A DNA stretch of 37,417 nt from Peptoniphilus grossensis ph5 (GTDB lineage Bacteria; Bacillota; Clostridia; Tissierellales; Peptoniphilaceae), in NCBI RefSeq assembly GCF_000311825.1, contig NZ_HE978569.1, positions 41,108 to 78,524 of the forward strand, read 5' to 3'. Each line of letters begins with the position of its first letter. Position 1 is the first letter of the stretch. Under the pieces are notes generated by a model. It was given only the letters and a program-made list of their open reading frames with translations. It did no database searches and was not told the DNA's origin. Shown here piece by piece: positions 20,868 through 28,807 of the stretch. A program made the translations under genes and the position numbers.

Positions 20868-23515
20868 AGATTTTTTTCAACCTTTGCAATTTGTTCTTCC
20901 ACTGTCTTTAAAATTTCTTCGTACTTTGTAACTTTTTCTTTTTCTTCTTCAATTAATTTTGCTGGAGCCTTTGAAACAAAGCCTTGGTTAGATAGTTTGC
21001 CCTTGGCCCTTTTTAGTTCAGCCTCTGCATCCTTCTTGTCCTTTTGAAGTCTCTTTAATTCCTTTTCAAAGTCCACAAGTTCCTTTAGTGGAAGTTGAAT
21101 TTCTGCCCTGTCGAGAACTATGGCAATATTTTCTGAATTTTTTCTGCCTTCATCATCAGTTATTTCAACTGAATTTGAATAGCCAAGGCTTAGTAAAAGT
21201 CCCTTCATCTCTTCAAAGATTTCCTTCACTTCTGGGTCTTTAGTGTAGACAAGAGTGTTGGATTTTTTTGAATTTTCGATGTTCATTTCACTTCTTGCAT
21301 TTCTAATTTCACGAATTGCATTTTCAATATATTCTGTGGCTCTCTCTTCCTTTTCAAATACAAGTTCTTCCTTATATTCTGGCCATTTAGAAACAATTAA
21401 GGCATCTTCCCTATTAGGTAGGGCTTGCCAAATTTCTTCTGTGATGTATGGCATAAATGGATGTAGGAGTTTTAAAATATTTTCTAATACATAAAGCAAA
21501 ACTTTTACAGTGTTTGTCTTTTCTTCAGCATTATCAGAATATAAAACTGGTTTTACTATTTCAATGTACCAGTCGCAGAAGTCTGACCAGATAAAGTCGT
21601 AGATGTCATCTGCTGCAAGTCCAATGTCGTATTTTTCTATTTTTTCTGTAATTGATTTTATAACCTTTTGTAGTTTTGAAAGAATCCACTTGTCTTCATA
21701 GTGAAGTTTTTCCACATCGAAGTTGGAGTCAGTAATTTCATCAGACATATTCATCATGAGAAATCTAGTTGCATTCCAAAGTTTGTTGGCAAAGTTTCTA
21801 TTTGCTTCAACTCTCTTAGTGTAGAACCTCATGTCGTTGCCTGGAGTGTTTCCCGTTACAAGGGTAAATCTAAGGGCATCAGCGCCGTAGTCTCTTATGA
21901 TGTCAAGTGGGTCAATGCCATTTCCTAGTGACTTGGACATTTTTCTGCCTTGGTCATCTCTTACAAGTCCATTTAAAAGTACATCCTTAAAAGGAAGCTT
22001 GCCAGTTTGTTCAAGGGCAGAGAAGACCATTCTTATTACCCAGAAGAAAATTATGTCGTATCCAGTTACAAGGACATTTGTTGGATAAAAATATTCGTAT
22101 TCTGGAGTTTTTTCTGGCCAACCCATTGTTGAGAAAGGCCAAAGGGCAGATGAAAACCAAGTGTCTAGTGTATCTTCATCTTGAGTGTAAGTTTTTCCTT
22201 CATGTCCCTTAGTGTTTGATGGGTCTGTCTTTGAAATTACAATTTCATCGTCTGAGTCAGAGTACCAAACTGGAAGTCTGTGTCCCCACCATAATTGCCT
22301 TGAAATATTCCAGTCGCGGATGTTTTCTAGCCAATTTTCATAAATTTTTCCAAATCTTTCAGGGACTATGTTGAGGTTTCCCTTTCTATATTCTTCAAGA
22401 GCAGGCTTTGCCAGTGGCGCCATCTTTACGAACCATTGCTTGGAGATTAGGGGTTCAATAACTGTCTTACATCTTTCGCAGTGACCGACAGCGTTGTGGT
22501 GGTGCTTCTTGCCAATGTAGTAGCCAAGCTTTTCAAAGTCTTCAATAATTTTCTTTCTAGCTTCATATCTTTCCATGCCAGCATAGTCGCCTGCATTTTC
22601 ATTTAGATAGCCCTTGCCATCCATAATTACAAGTTGACCAAGGTTGTGGCGTCCACCAACTTCAAAGTCGTTAGGGTCATGAGATGGAGTGATTTTTACT
22701 GCACCAGAACCAAAGTCCATTTCAACATACTCGTCGGCAATAATTGGAATTTTTTTGTTGCCCATTACTGGAATCATTACATATTCGCCAACAAGGTCAG
22801 TGTATCTTTCGTCAGCTGGGTTTACTGCAATGGCAAGGTCTCCAGGAATAGTTTCTGGTCTTGTAGTTGCAATTTCAATTCCACCTTCCCTATCTGCAAA
22901 GGGATACTTGAAGTACCAAATATTTGAATCCGTTTCAATGTGTTCTACTTCTGCATCAGAAATTGAAGTTTCGCAAGATGGACACCAGTTTATAATTCTG
23001 TTGCCACGATAAATTAGTCCCTTTTCATAAAGTTCGATGAAAACTTCTTCTACTGCGTTGGATAAATTTTCGTCAAGAGTAAAACTTTGTCTTGACCAGT
23101 CGCAGGAGATTCCAAGTTTTTTAAGTTGATTTACTATATTTCCGCCATATTCATGAGTCCAGTCCCAAGCACGCTCTAAGAATTTTTCTCTACCAATGTC
23201 TTCCTTGTCTATGCCTTCTTTTCTAAGTTTTTCTACAACTTTTGCTTCTGTAGAAATAGATGCGTGGTCAGTTCCCGGAATCCAAAGGGCAGAGTAGCCT
23301 TGCATTCTCTTTGTCCTGATTAAGACATCTTGAATTGTGTTGTTAAGAGCGTGACCCATGTGAAGGTTGCCAGTTACATTTGGAGGTGGCATTACAATAG
23401 AGTAAGGTTTTTTATTTTCATCAACCTCTGCCCTAAAATAATTATTTTCCATCCAATAGTCATAAATTTTCTCTTCAAAATCCTTTGGATCATAAGTTTT
23501 GTTTAAGTCTTTCAT
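20864..23515 (-). CDS. valS: Valine--tRNA ligase
   Basis: This 883-residue class I aminoacyl-tRNA synthetase charges tRNA-Val. The HIGH signature is HMGH at residues 52-55 (PPPNVTGNLHMGHAL), KMSKS is at 525-529 (GRKMSKSLGNG), the editing (CP1) domain includes ATTRPETIPGDLAIAV, and a typical ValRS C-terminal coiled coil (LKRLQKDKKDAEAELKRAKG) is present. GTDHASISTE is the ValRS-type GTDHA motif. Length matches the family. CGAGGAGGAAAA precedes the ATG. A T-box leader ends about 50 bases upstream. folC follows with a four-base overlap. Confidence 0.98.
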   Translation of the reverse strand: MKDLNKTYDPKDFEEKIYDYWMENNYFRAEVDENKKPYSIVMPPPNVTGNLHMGHALNNTIQDVLIRTKRMQGYSALWIPGTDHASISTEAKVVEKLRKEGIDKEDIGREKFLERAWDWTHEYGGNIVNQLKKLGISCDWSRQSFTLDENLSNAVEEVFIELYEKGLIYRGNRIINWCPSCETSISDAEVEHIETDSNIWYFKYPFADREGGIEIATTRPETIPGDLAIAVNPADERYTDLVGEYVMIPVMGNKKIPIIADEYVEMDFGSGAVKITPSHDPNDFEVGGRHNLGQLVIMDGKGYLNENAGDYAGMERYEARKKIIEDFEKLGYYIGKKHHHNAVGHCERCKTVIEPLISKQWFVKMAPLAKPALEEYRKGNLNIVPERFGKIYENWLENIRDWNISRQLWWGHRLPVWYSDSDDEIVISKTDPSNTKGHEGKTYTQDEDTLDTWFSSALWPFSTMGWPEKTPEYEYFYPTNVLVTGYDIIFFWVIRMVFSALEQTGKLPFKDVLLNGLVRDDQGRKMSKSLGNGIDPLDIIRDYGADALRFTLVTGNTPGNDMRFYTKRVEANRNFANKLWNATRFLMMNMSDEITDSNFDVEKLHYEDKWILSKLQKVIKSITEKIEKYDIGLAADDIYDFIWSDFCDWYIEIVKPVLYSDNAEEKTNTVKVLLYVLENILKLLHPFMPYITEEIWQALPNREDALIVSKWPEYKEELVFEKEERATEYIENAIREIRNARSEMNIENSKKSNTLVYTKDPEVKEIFEEMKGLLLSLGYSNSVEITDDEGRKNSENIAIVLDRAEIQLPLKELVDFEKELKRLQKDKKDAEAELKRAKGKLSNQGFVSKAPAKLIEEEKEKVTKYEEILKTVEEQIAKVEKNL

Positions 23516-23566
23516 TTTTCCTCCTCGAAATTTATATTTTGTATATTTTTTATAATTTAAAAATAA

Positions 23567-23750
23567 AAAGCGTCCTCCATCCCTAAGGACGAAAGACGCG
23601 GTACCACCTTAATTTTTATTTTTCAATAAACACTTTAAAATCTTTAACGAGATAAGTCGTCTTTGGCTACTAAATTCACCAAGGAAGCAAAAAAGCTACA
23701 ATCGTAAAGTTTATAAAGACCTTTCAGCAAATGGTCTCTCTCTAAATATA
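23567..23750 (-). promoter_or_regulatory. T-box leader controlling valS-folC
   Basis: On the minus strand the leader opens with an AGAGAGAGACC stretch (near 23745), has GACCATTTGCTGAAAGGTC in stem I, and carries the invariant T-box AAGGTGGTACCGCG (23610-23597). The competing terminator CGTCCT...AGGACG with a T run lies at 23567-23592. A GUA triplet (23670-23668) in the context GAATTTAGTAGCC is a plausible valine specifier. Uncharged tRNA-Val should favour the antiterminator and raise valS-folC expression. Confidence 0.95.
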
Positions 23751-23783
23751 AATTTTTACAATCCTCTTTTTTATTGCTTGTTT

Positions 23784-24080
23784 TTATTTTGTTTCAGTAT
23801 AAATCTGTGTCGGACCATCAGCCCCACCAATTATTACTATACCTTTATCTTTGTCTTTGTTTTCTTTCTTTTCAGTATAAATCTGTGTCGGACCGTCTGC
23901 CCCACCGATTATTTCTATACCCTTATCTTTGTCAGTCTTTTTATTTGTTTCTGTATAGATTTGAGTTGGACCGTCTGCTCCACCAATTATTCCAATAGCT
24001 GCAGCTTCATTAGTATTATATCTATATAGGACTCCTGCACCTATTAAGTTAATGGCTACTACAATTATTATTTTATTCAT
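23784..24080 (-). CDS. Small protein with three GGADGPTQIYTE repeats
   Basis: The 98-residue product begins MNKIIIVVAINLIGAGVLYR, one hydrophobic segment that could be a membrane anchor or an uncleaved signal. Three nearly identical copies of IIGGADGPTQIYTE follow, separated by lysine/aspartate-rich spacers (KKTDKDKGIE, KKENKDKDKGIV). The core (I-I-G-G-A-D-G-P-T-x-I) is the signature of the beta subunit of sodium-translocating decarboxylases, so automatic tools may call it that, but the rest of that large membrane protein is absent. Small proteins with this motif occur in other Firmicutes and are uncharacterised. GGAGGTG precedes the ATG. It lies between trpS and the valS T-box on the same strand. 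Confidence 0.82.
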   Translation of the reverse strand: MNKIIIVVAINLIGAGVLYRYNTNEAAAIGIIGGADGPTQIYTETNKKTDKDKGIEIIGGADGPTQIYTEKKENKDKDKGIVIIGGADGPTQIYTETK

Positions 24081-24142
24081 AGGACACCTCCAATTAATAT
24101 AAAAGATACCACAAAAGTCCTTTGAAATCAATAAAAATTCGA

Positions 24143-25135
24143 TTATCTAGGGATAAAGCCAACCTTTTTATAAACTTTTCTTAGAGTTTTGTTGGCAAGG
24201 TAGGATGCCTTTTCTGCTCCTTCCTTGTAGACAGATTCAAGATATGCCTTGTCATCTCTAATTTCTTTAAATCTTTGGCGTAAAGGTCTTAGACCTTGGA
24301 CTACAACTTCTCCAAGGTCTTCCTTAAATTCTCCATAGCCAAGATTTTCGTACTTCTTGACAATTTCTTCTGGGCTCATGCCTGAGAAGGAAGCGTGAAT
24401 GTTGATGAGGTTCTTTAGTCCAGCTTGTTCATCTGAATACCTAAACTCGCCTGAGGAATCTGTTACAGCTCTTTTTATTTTCTTTCTAGTGTCATCTTCT
24501 GAATCTAAAATTAAAATAAAGGCATCTTTATTGGAGTCGGACTTTGACATTTTTGAAGATGGATCTTTTAGAGACATAATTCTTGCCCCAACCTTTGGTG
24601 TCAAAATTTCTGGAATTGTAAAAGTTTCAGAATATCTTGAATTAAATCTTTGAGCCAAGTCCCTTGTTATCTCAATGTGTTGCTTTTGGTCTTCCCCTAC
24701 TGGCACATAAGAAGTATTGTAAAGCAAAATATCTGCCGCCATTAATACTGGATAGTTTAAAAGTCCTGCTTGAACATCAGTATATTTTTTTGCCTTGTCC
24801 TTAAATTGTGTCATCCTTTGAAGTTGACCAAGGCCGGTCATTGTATTTAGGACCCAGCCAAGTTCAGCGTGAGCTGGCACATGAGATTGAATATAAATTA
24901 TTGACTTCTTTGGGTCAAGACCTGCTGCAAGATAAAGAGCAAGGACATCAAGGGTGTTCTTCCTCAAGTCCTTTGGTTCTTGTGCCACAGTTATGGCGTG
25001 CATGTCAACTATACAATATAGGCAGTTGTATTCGTCTTGAAGTCCAATAAAGTTCTTCAAGGCTCCAATATAATTTCCAATAGTAAGTGATCCAGATGGT
25101 TGAATCCCTGAATAAACTATTTTTTTATCATCCAT
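24143..25135 (-). CDS. trpS: Tryptophan--tRNA ligase
   Basis: The 330-residue class I synthetase charges tRNA-Trp. The HIGH-like motif GIQPSGSLTIGNYIGAL is at residues 8-24 and the KMSKS motif at about 194-198 (PSSKMSKSDSNK). AADILLYNTSYVPVGEDQKQ and HIEITRDLAQRFN are TrpRS hallmarks, and the length is typical. The ATG overlaps the CPBP protease stop by 8 bases, with AAAGGGAG inside that gene as ribosome binding site. It is therefore the third gene of an operon with the deaminase and the protease, and no tryptophan T-box precedes it, unlike many firmicute trpS genes. Confidence 0.97.
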   Translation of the reverse strand: MDDKKIVYSGIQPSGSLTIGNYIGALKNFIGLQDEYNCLYCIVDMHAITVAQEPKDLRKNTLDVLALYLAAGLDPKKSIIYIQSHVPAHAELGWVLNTMTGLGQLQRMTQFKDKAKKYTDVQAGLLNYPVLMAADILLYNTSYVPVGEDQKQHIEITRDLAQRFNSRYSETFTIPEILTPKVGARIMSLKDPSSKMSKSDSNKDAFILILDSEDDTRKKIKRAVTDSSGEFRYSDEQAGLKNLINIHASFSGMSPEEIVKKYENLGYGEFKEDLGEVVVQGLRPLRQRFKEIRDDKAYLESVYKEGAEKASYLANKTLRKVYKKVGFIPR

Positions 25136-25970
25136 TTTTAACTCCCTTTCTTTTTTCTAAATAAAATATAATAAAAATACTTATGATTTCAATAAAAGTT
25201 ACTACTATTCTGCCCTCTGGTCCGTAAACTTTGTCGTAGAGAGCATAATTTAAAATTTTAAAATTAAGTAGGCTGTCAAAGCCACTAAAGCCACTTACAT
25301 TTAAGCCGTAAATCATTGCCATGGAAAAGTTCCAGCCTGCGTGGGCTCCAGAAGTCACCATGATATTGTCTGTGTAAAATAATAATTTTGCAAAAAATAT
25401 TCCCACGAGAATTGTGTTAATTGTTGATAAAAATGTAACTCCATTGTTTGCTAAGTGAAGTAATCCAAAAAATATTGATGGAGCATATATAGCTACATTT
25501 TTACCAAATTTGTTTAACAAAGCTCTTGTAAGCATCCCTCTAACTAAAAGCTCTTCAGAACTAGACTGTATAAAGAATGCTACAAAATAAGCTATAAAAA
25601 ATAAATTTAAATTTTCAAACACTATTCCCTTAAGCCTTAATCCTCTTAAAATAACTGCAATTATTACAAAAACAGTAATTTGTAAAAATCCTATTAAGAG
25701 ACCTATTCCAATATTTTTTAATAAATTATCTTTTTTAAAAAATAGAAAGCTAAAAGGTTCTTTTATAACACACTTAGTTATTAAAAATGCACTTAAGAAC
25801 TGTCCCGTAGTTCCAATTAGCATTACAAGGTTGGCATGTTCCCAGTTATGATAAAAATATGTTTTACCATATAACAATAGAGAAGCCAAAATCATAAATA
25901 AATAATTAAAAGCTACTACAGCAACTACTAAAATTAATATTTTAAAAAAGTGTTTGAAAAAGTTTTTCAT
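25128..25970 (-). CDS. CPBP family intramembrane metalloprotease
   Basis: The 280-residue protein has about eight hydrophobic segments. The CPBP/Abi (Rce1-like) motifs are present in order: EELLVRG (the EExxxR glutamates and arginine), FGLLHLAN (FxxxH) and SGAHAGWN (the second His with WN). Family members are CAAX-type proteases or bacteriocin-immunity and protein-maturation factors; the substrate is unknown. I use the ATG at 25970, which overlaps the preceding stop (ATGA) with AAGGA 12 bases upstream; a TTG seven codons earlier is less likely. It is the middle gene of the deaminase-CPBP-trpS operon, whose gene content shows no obvious functional theme. Confidence 0.88.
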   Translation of the reverse strand: MKNFFKHFFKILILVVAVVAFNYLFMILASLLLYGKTYFYHNWEHANLVMLIGTTGQFLSAFLITKCVIKEPFSFLFFKKDNLLKNIGIGLLIGFLQITVFVIIAVILRGLRLKGIVFENLNLFFIAYFVAFFIQSSSEELLVRGMLTRALLNKFGKNVAIYAPSIFFGLLHLANNGVTFLSTINTILVGIFFAKLLFYTDNIMVTSGAHAGWNFSMAMIYGLNVSGFSGFDSLLNFKILNYALYDKVYGPEGRIVVTFIEIISIFIIFYLEKRKGVKNG

Positions 25971-27250
25971 CGGTTTTGAATATCCTTCCAAATAAATATA
26001 ACCTTATTTCTCACTTCTTTTTCATCTACATTTACAAGTTTTCTATCTCGCATAATGAATTTGCCGTCGCATATTACTGACTCAACATCATGAGAGTTTG
26101 CTGAATAGACAAGGGCTGAGATGAGATTATTTCTCGGTGTGAAGGAATTTGATTCTAAATCAAAAATCGCAAGGTCAGCAAGGTAATCTTCCTTTATAAG
26201 TCCAAGCTTTTCAAAGCCAAGGGCCTCTGCCCCATTTACTGTTGCCATCTTCAAAATTTCTATGGCTGGCACAGCTTTTTCATTTATGGTAACAGCCTTG
26301 TTGACTATGCCACCTATGTGCATTTCTTCTACAAAGTCTTGGTTGTTATTTGATGAGTCGCCGTCAGTTCCCATGGCCATTTTTATATTTTTCTTCAACA
26401 TCTTATCCACTGGCGTAAAGCCGCTGGCAAGTTTTAAATTTGATGATGGATTGTAAACTGGGTAGAATTTTTTATCTTTTACAAGTTCTATTTCTTCATC
26501 AGTAATGTGAACGCAGTGGGCAGCAATTATTTGGCTGTCAAGTAGTCCTAGGGTGTTTACATATTCTATTGGCGTCATACCATATTCTTTTTTTGAATTT
26601 TCAACTTCTGTTATGGTTTCAGAAAGGTGAATGTGAATAAGACTGTCGTATCTTTCCACTGATCTCTTTGCAATTTCTCTTAAAAATTCTCCACTACAAG
26701 TGTAAATTGCATGAGGAGCTGGCACAACTTTTATCCTTCCGCCGCATTTATTTTGATAGTTTTTGTAAAGCTGATCAAATTCTTCAAGCTTTTCTTCGCC
26801 CTTGCCATCTACATCTGTCATGCCACGAGTTAGGACTCCACGAATGCCAGATTTTATTGCTGCGTCACCAACCCTGTCCATCTCGTAATACATGTCGCAA
26901 AAAGATGTGACGCCAGATTTTATATTTTCAATGATAGATAGCATGGATGACCAATATATGTCTTCCGCATTGAGTTTTGCCTCAATGGGCCAAATTTCAT
27001 TTTCTAGCCAGTCCATTAGTGCCAAATCGTCAGCATAATTTCTAAAGTAGGACATGCCCAGGTGAGTGTGGGCATTGACAAAGCCTGGTGTAAGAAGTTT
27101 ATTTTCACCATTAAAGACTTCGTCTGCATCAAGCTTTAAATTTTTGCCGATTTTTTTTATTTTATTTTCCTCAATAAAAATATCTGCACCGTCAATAATT
27201 TTTTCTCTTTCTATATCTAAATAAGAAATATTTTTTATAAGTAAGCTCAT
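25967..27250 (-). CDS. mtaD: 5'-methylthioadenosine/S-adenosylhomocysteine deaminase
   Basis: This 427-residue amidohydrolase-superfamily enzyme deaminates MTA and SAH (possibly also adenosine) to the inosyl forms. Metal ligands are visible: H61 and H63 in GFVNAHTHLGM, a histidine in LIHIHLSET, another in IIAAHCVHI, and the aspartate in MAMGTDGDSSNNNQD. The SSNNN after the Asp and the HLSET motif are typical of the MtaD/TrzA-like group. The ATG follows ATTGGAGGAATT. An extended -10 promoter (TGTTATAAT) lies 19 bases upstream. The downstream CPBP and trpS genes overlap head to tail, giving a three-gene operon. Confidence 0.9.
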   Translation of the reverse strand: MSLLIKNISYLDIEREKIIDGADIFIEENKIKKIGKNLKLDADEVFNGENKLLTPGFVNAHTHLGMSYFRNYADDLALMDWLENEIWPIEAKLNAEDIYWSSMLSIIENIKSGVTSFCDMYYEMDRVGDAAIKSGIRGVLTRGMTDVDGKGEEKLEEFDQLYKNYQNKCGGRIKVVPAPHAIYTCSGEFLREIAKRSVERYDSLIHIHLSETITEVENSKKEYGMTPIEYVNTLGLLDSQIIAAHCVHITDEEIELVKDKKFYPVYNPSSNLKLASGFTPVDKMLKKNIKMAMGTDGDSSNNNQDFVEEMHIGGIVNKAVTINEKAVPAIEILKMATVNGAEALGFEKLGLIKEDYLADLAIFDLESNSFTPRNNLISALVYSANSHDVESVICDGKFIMRDRKLVNVDEKEVRNKVIFIWKDIQNR

Positions 27251-27268
27251 AATTCCTCCAATAGTAAT

Positions 27269-27277
27269 ATTATAACA
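27269..27277 (-). promoter_or_regulatory. Extended -10 promoter of the mtaD operon
   Basis: Minus-strand TG-T-TATAAT. TTGATA lies 19 bases upstream, a long spacer for a -35 box. Confidence 0.65.
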
Positions 27278-27404
27278 AAGTTTAAAAAATTTTTATCAAT
27301 TTTTCAAAAGATGATTGAGAATTTAAAATCTTCTGGGTTGCCTGCAAAATATTTAATCCTGTGAATTTACCTGTGATTTTTAAAGGATTAACTCACGATT
27401 ATTT

Positions 27405-27443
27405 CCATTAAAAAAGCACATCTATCCTTTAATGGTTAGTGTG
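27405..27443 (-). terminator. Terminator after the MazF gene
   Basis: Minus-strand AAAGCACA and TGTGCTTT pair around an AT-rich loop and are followed by TTTTAAT, 13 bases after the toxin stop codon. Confidence 0.7.
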
Positions 27444-27455
27444 CTTTAACTCAAA

Positions 27456-27806
27456 TTATATAAATTTAAAAACATTTTTAAATGAATCTATTAGTTTATT
27501 AATATCAACATCATTTAACTTGTAAATTCTATTCCCTAAAATTCTTTCTGTTGAAACTTCTCTTAATTTATTAACCCTTACAAAAGCTTTTTCATAGCTT
27601 GGATTTTGCTGATAATCTCTACAATTTATTGTAAAGCCACCACGATATTTTTTACCTGACTTTTTGCTTGTAATTGGTGCAACTAAAATAGTTTTATCCG
27701 TATAAGAAAAATTAGACAATATTACAGCATAATGCTTCCCTTGTAATTCTCCACCTATATTATTTTTAAAATCAACCAGATAAACATCAAATAATTCAAA
27801 TTTCAT
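27456..27806 (-). CDS. PemK/MazF family toxin
   Basis: The 116-residue protein (MKFELFDVYLVDFKNNIGGE, then LQGKHYAVILSNFSYTDKTI) follows the MazF/PemK fold pattern: an N-terminal W/VYLVDF strand, GGE-x-x-GK-x-AVILSN, ILVAPITSKK and a C-terminal helix pair. MazF enzymes are sequence-specific mRNA endoribonucleases. I chose the ATG at 27806 with GGGGAA 5 bases upstream; the TTG four codons earlier is part of that site. No protein antitoxin is adjacent on either side. Instead it is preceded by a promoter, two repeats and a terminator-like palindrome. The canonical GGEQxGxRP is altered (GGELQGKHY), so activity is not certain. Confidence 0.85.
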   Translation of the reverse strand: MKFELFDVYLVDFKNNIGGELQGKHYAVILSNFSYTDKTILVAPITSKKSGKKYRGGFTINCRDYQQNPSYEKAFVRVNKLREVSTERILGNRIYKLNDVDINKLIDSFKNVFKFI

Positions 27807-27823
27807 AAATTTCCCCAAAAATT

Positions 27824-27915
27824 AAGCAGGCTAATTAGCCTGCTTGCAATGTCCTTAACTAATAAGGCTCTTTCCTCGTATGAGTCCCTTATCCTTAACT
27901 AATAAGGCTTTCGGT
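27824..27915 (-). ncRNA. Putative repeat RNA upstream of MazF (type III antitoxin-like)
   Basis: From a predicted start near 27915, the minus strand holds two copies of GCCTTATTAGTTAAGGA (27908-27892 and 27868-27852), exactly 40 bases apart. Each can fold into a CCTTA/TAAGG hairpin with a 5-base loop. Then comes a 22-base perfect palindrome (27845-27824, arm AAGCAGGCTAA) with AATTTTT, which looks like an intrinsic terminator, and then the toxin start. Promoter, short repeats, leaky terminator, toxin is the layout of type III toxin-antitoxin loci. Alternatively the repeats and palindrome are operators. Confidence 0.45.
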
Positions 27916-27921
27916 AATTAA

Positions 27922-27950
27922 ATATTATCACTTTTAATGAAATAAAACAA
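27922..27950 (-). promoter_or_regulatory. Promoter of the MazF/repeat locus
   Basis: Minus-strand TTGTTT (27950-27945), 17-base spacer, TAATAT (27927-27922). The expected start point falls just before the first repeat. Confidence 0.65.
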
Positions 27951-27982
27951 GATATTTACAAGATTTAATTGTCAGTGTGCTT

Positions 27983-28090
27983 TTAATAACTTCTGTAAGT
28001 TTCATAAGCAAGCACACAAGTTTGGCAATTTATACCATACATTTCGTCTTCCATGTATCTTGGATTTGGTCTTTTACCCTTATTAAAAAA
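27983..28090 (-). pseudogene. Remnant of a phage-like gene
   Basis: About 34 codons on the minus strand read KGKRPNPRYMEDEMYGINCQ then TCVLAYETYRSY and a stop. The pattern N-P-x-Y...Y-x-I-N-C-Q-x-C-V-x-A-Y-E is one I know from phage minor-head or toxin-like proteins (a papain-like fold start, usually ...NPNY..G..YxINCQxCVxAYExRxRG). Here it has no start codon with a ribosome binding site, an upstream in-frame stop, and truncation before the catalytic domain would be completed. I treat it as a fossil of a mobile element that once occupied this island. The match is by motif only. Confidence 0.5.
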
Positions 28091-28135
28091 ATTTTTTCAA
28101 ATTATTGAAATTTCTCACTTCATAAAATTAAACTT

Positions 28136-28144
28136 TGATATAAT
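28136..28144 (+). promoter_or_regulatory. Extended -10 promoter of the TRIC gene
   Basis: TG-A-TATAAT ends 6 bases before the ATG of the next gene, so the transcript would begin at or almost at the start codon. Confidence 0.6.
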
Positions 28145-28150
28145 GAAATC

Positions 28151-28798
28151 ATGAATGGAAATTATTTAGAATTAAATGTATTTTTCGACATCATTGGCAC
28201 TATTGCCTTTGCTATTTCTGGTGCCATACTTGGATGCAGAAAGAAGATGGACATACTCGGTGTAATCGTTTTAGGTCTAGTGACAGCCCTTGGAGGTGGA
28301 TTCATTCGCGACCTAGTCCTTGGAATAACACCGCCAAAGATGTTCCAAAATTCAACTAACGCAATAATATCCACTGTCTTTTCGATTTTGGTCTTTATAT
28401 TTTATTCTCTTAAGCAGGACTTCGAAAACACTCACTGGATGAAATTTATGAATAAGTTTATGATTATAACAGACACTATTGGTCTTGCATCTTTTACCAT
28501 AACGGGAATGGCGACGGCAATCTCCCTTGGCTACGACAAAAAATTTCTTTTGATCTTTGTGGGATCAATTACTGGAGTTGGCGGCGGAATGCTTCGTGAT
28601 GTCTTGGCAGGGACCATTCCCTTTATCTTTCGAGAGCAAATTTACGCTGGCGCCTGCATACTTGGTGCCACAGCTTTTATAATAGCAAGACATTTTTGTA
28701 ACTATCAAATTTCAATGGTAATATGCTTTTTTGCAGTTTTAATCATTAGGCTTTTGGCTGTAAAGAAAAATTGGAATTTGCCAAGAATAAAAAATTAG
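28151..28798 (+). CDS. TRIC cation channel family membrane protein (YadS/UPF0126-like)
   Basis: The 215-residue protein has seven hydrophobic segments arranged as two internally similar halves, each with a glycine-rich GGGxxRD motif (ALGGGFIRDLVLGITPPKMF and GVGGGMLRDVLAGTIPFIFR). This is the signature of prokaryotic TRIC (trimeric intracellular cation) channels, formerly UPF0126, which conduct monovalent cations. Some homologues may transport amino acids. The start at 28151 has no ribosome binding site and sits 6 bases after a -10 box, so leaderless translation is likely. The thiamine-binding protein gene begins 9 bases after its stop. Confidence 0.9.
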   Translation: MNGNYLELNVFFDIIGTIAFAISGAILGCRKKMDILGVIVLGLVTALGGGFIRDLVLGITPPKMFQNSTNAIISTVFSILVFIFYSLKQDFENTHWMKFMNKFMIITDTIGLASFTITGMATAISLGYDKKFLLIFVGSITGVGGGMLRDVLAGTIPFIFREQIYAGACILGATAFIIARHFCNYQISMVICFFAVLIIRLLAVKKNWNLPRIKN

Positions 28799-28807
28799 GA
28801 GGAAAAA

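Noticed and set aside
23784-24080. Sodium-translocating decarboxylase beta subunit
   Set aside because: Only the GGADGPT signature is shared; the protein is 98 residues with one hydrophobic segment, against about 370-400 residues and many TM helices in true beta subunits.
27852-27908. Minimal CRISPR
   Set aside because: Only two 17-base repeats with one 23-base gap, directly upstream of a toxin gene and behind a promoter; no leader or cas genes.
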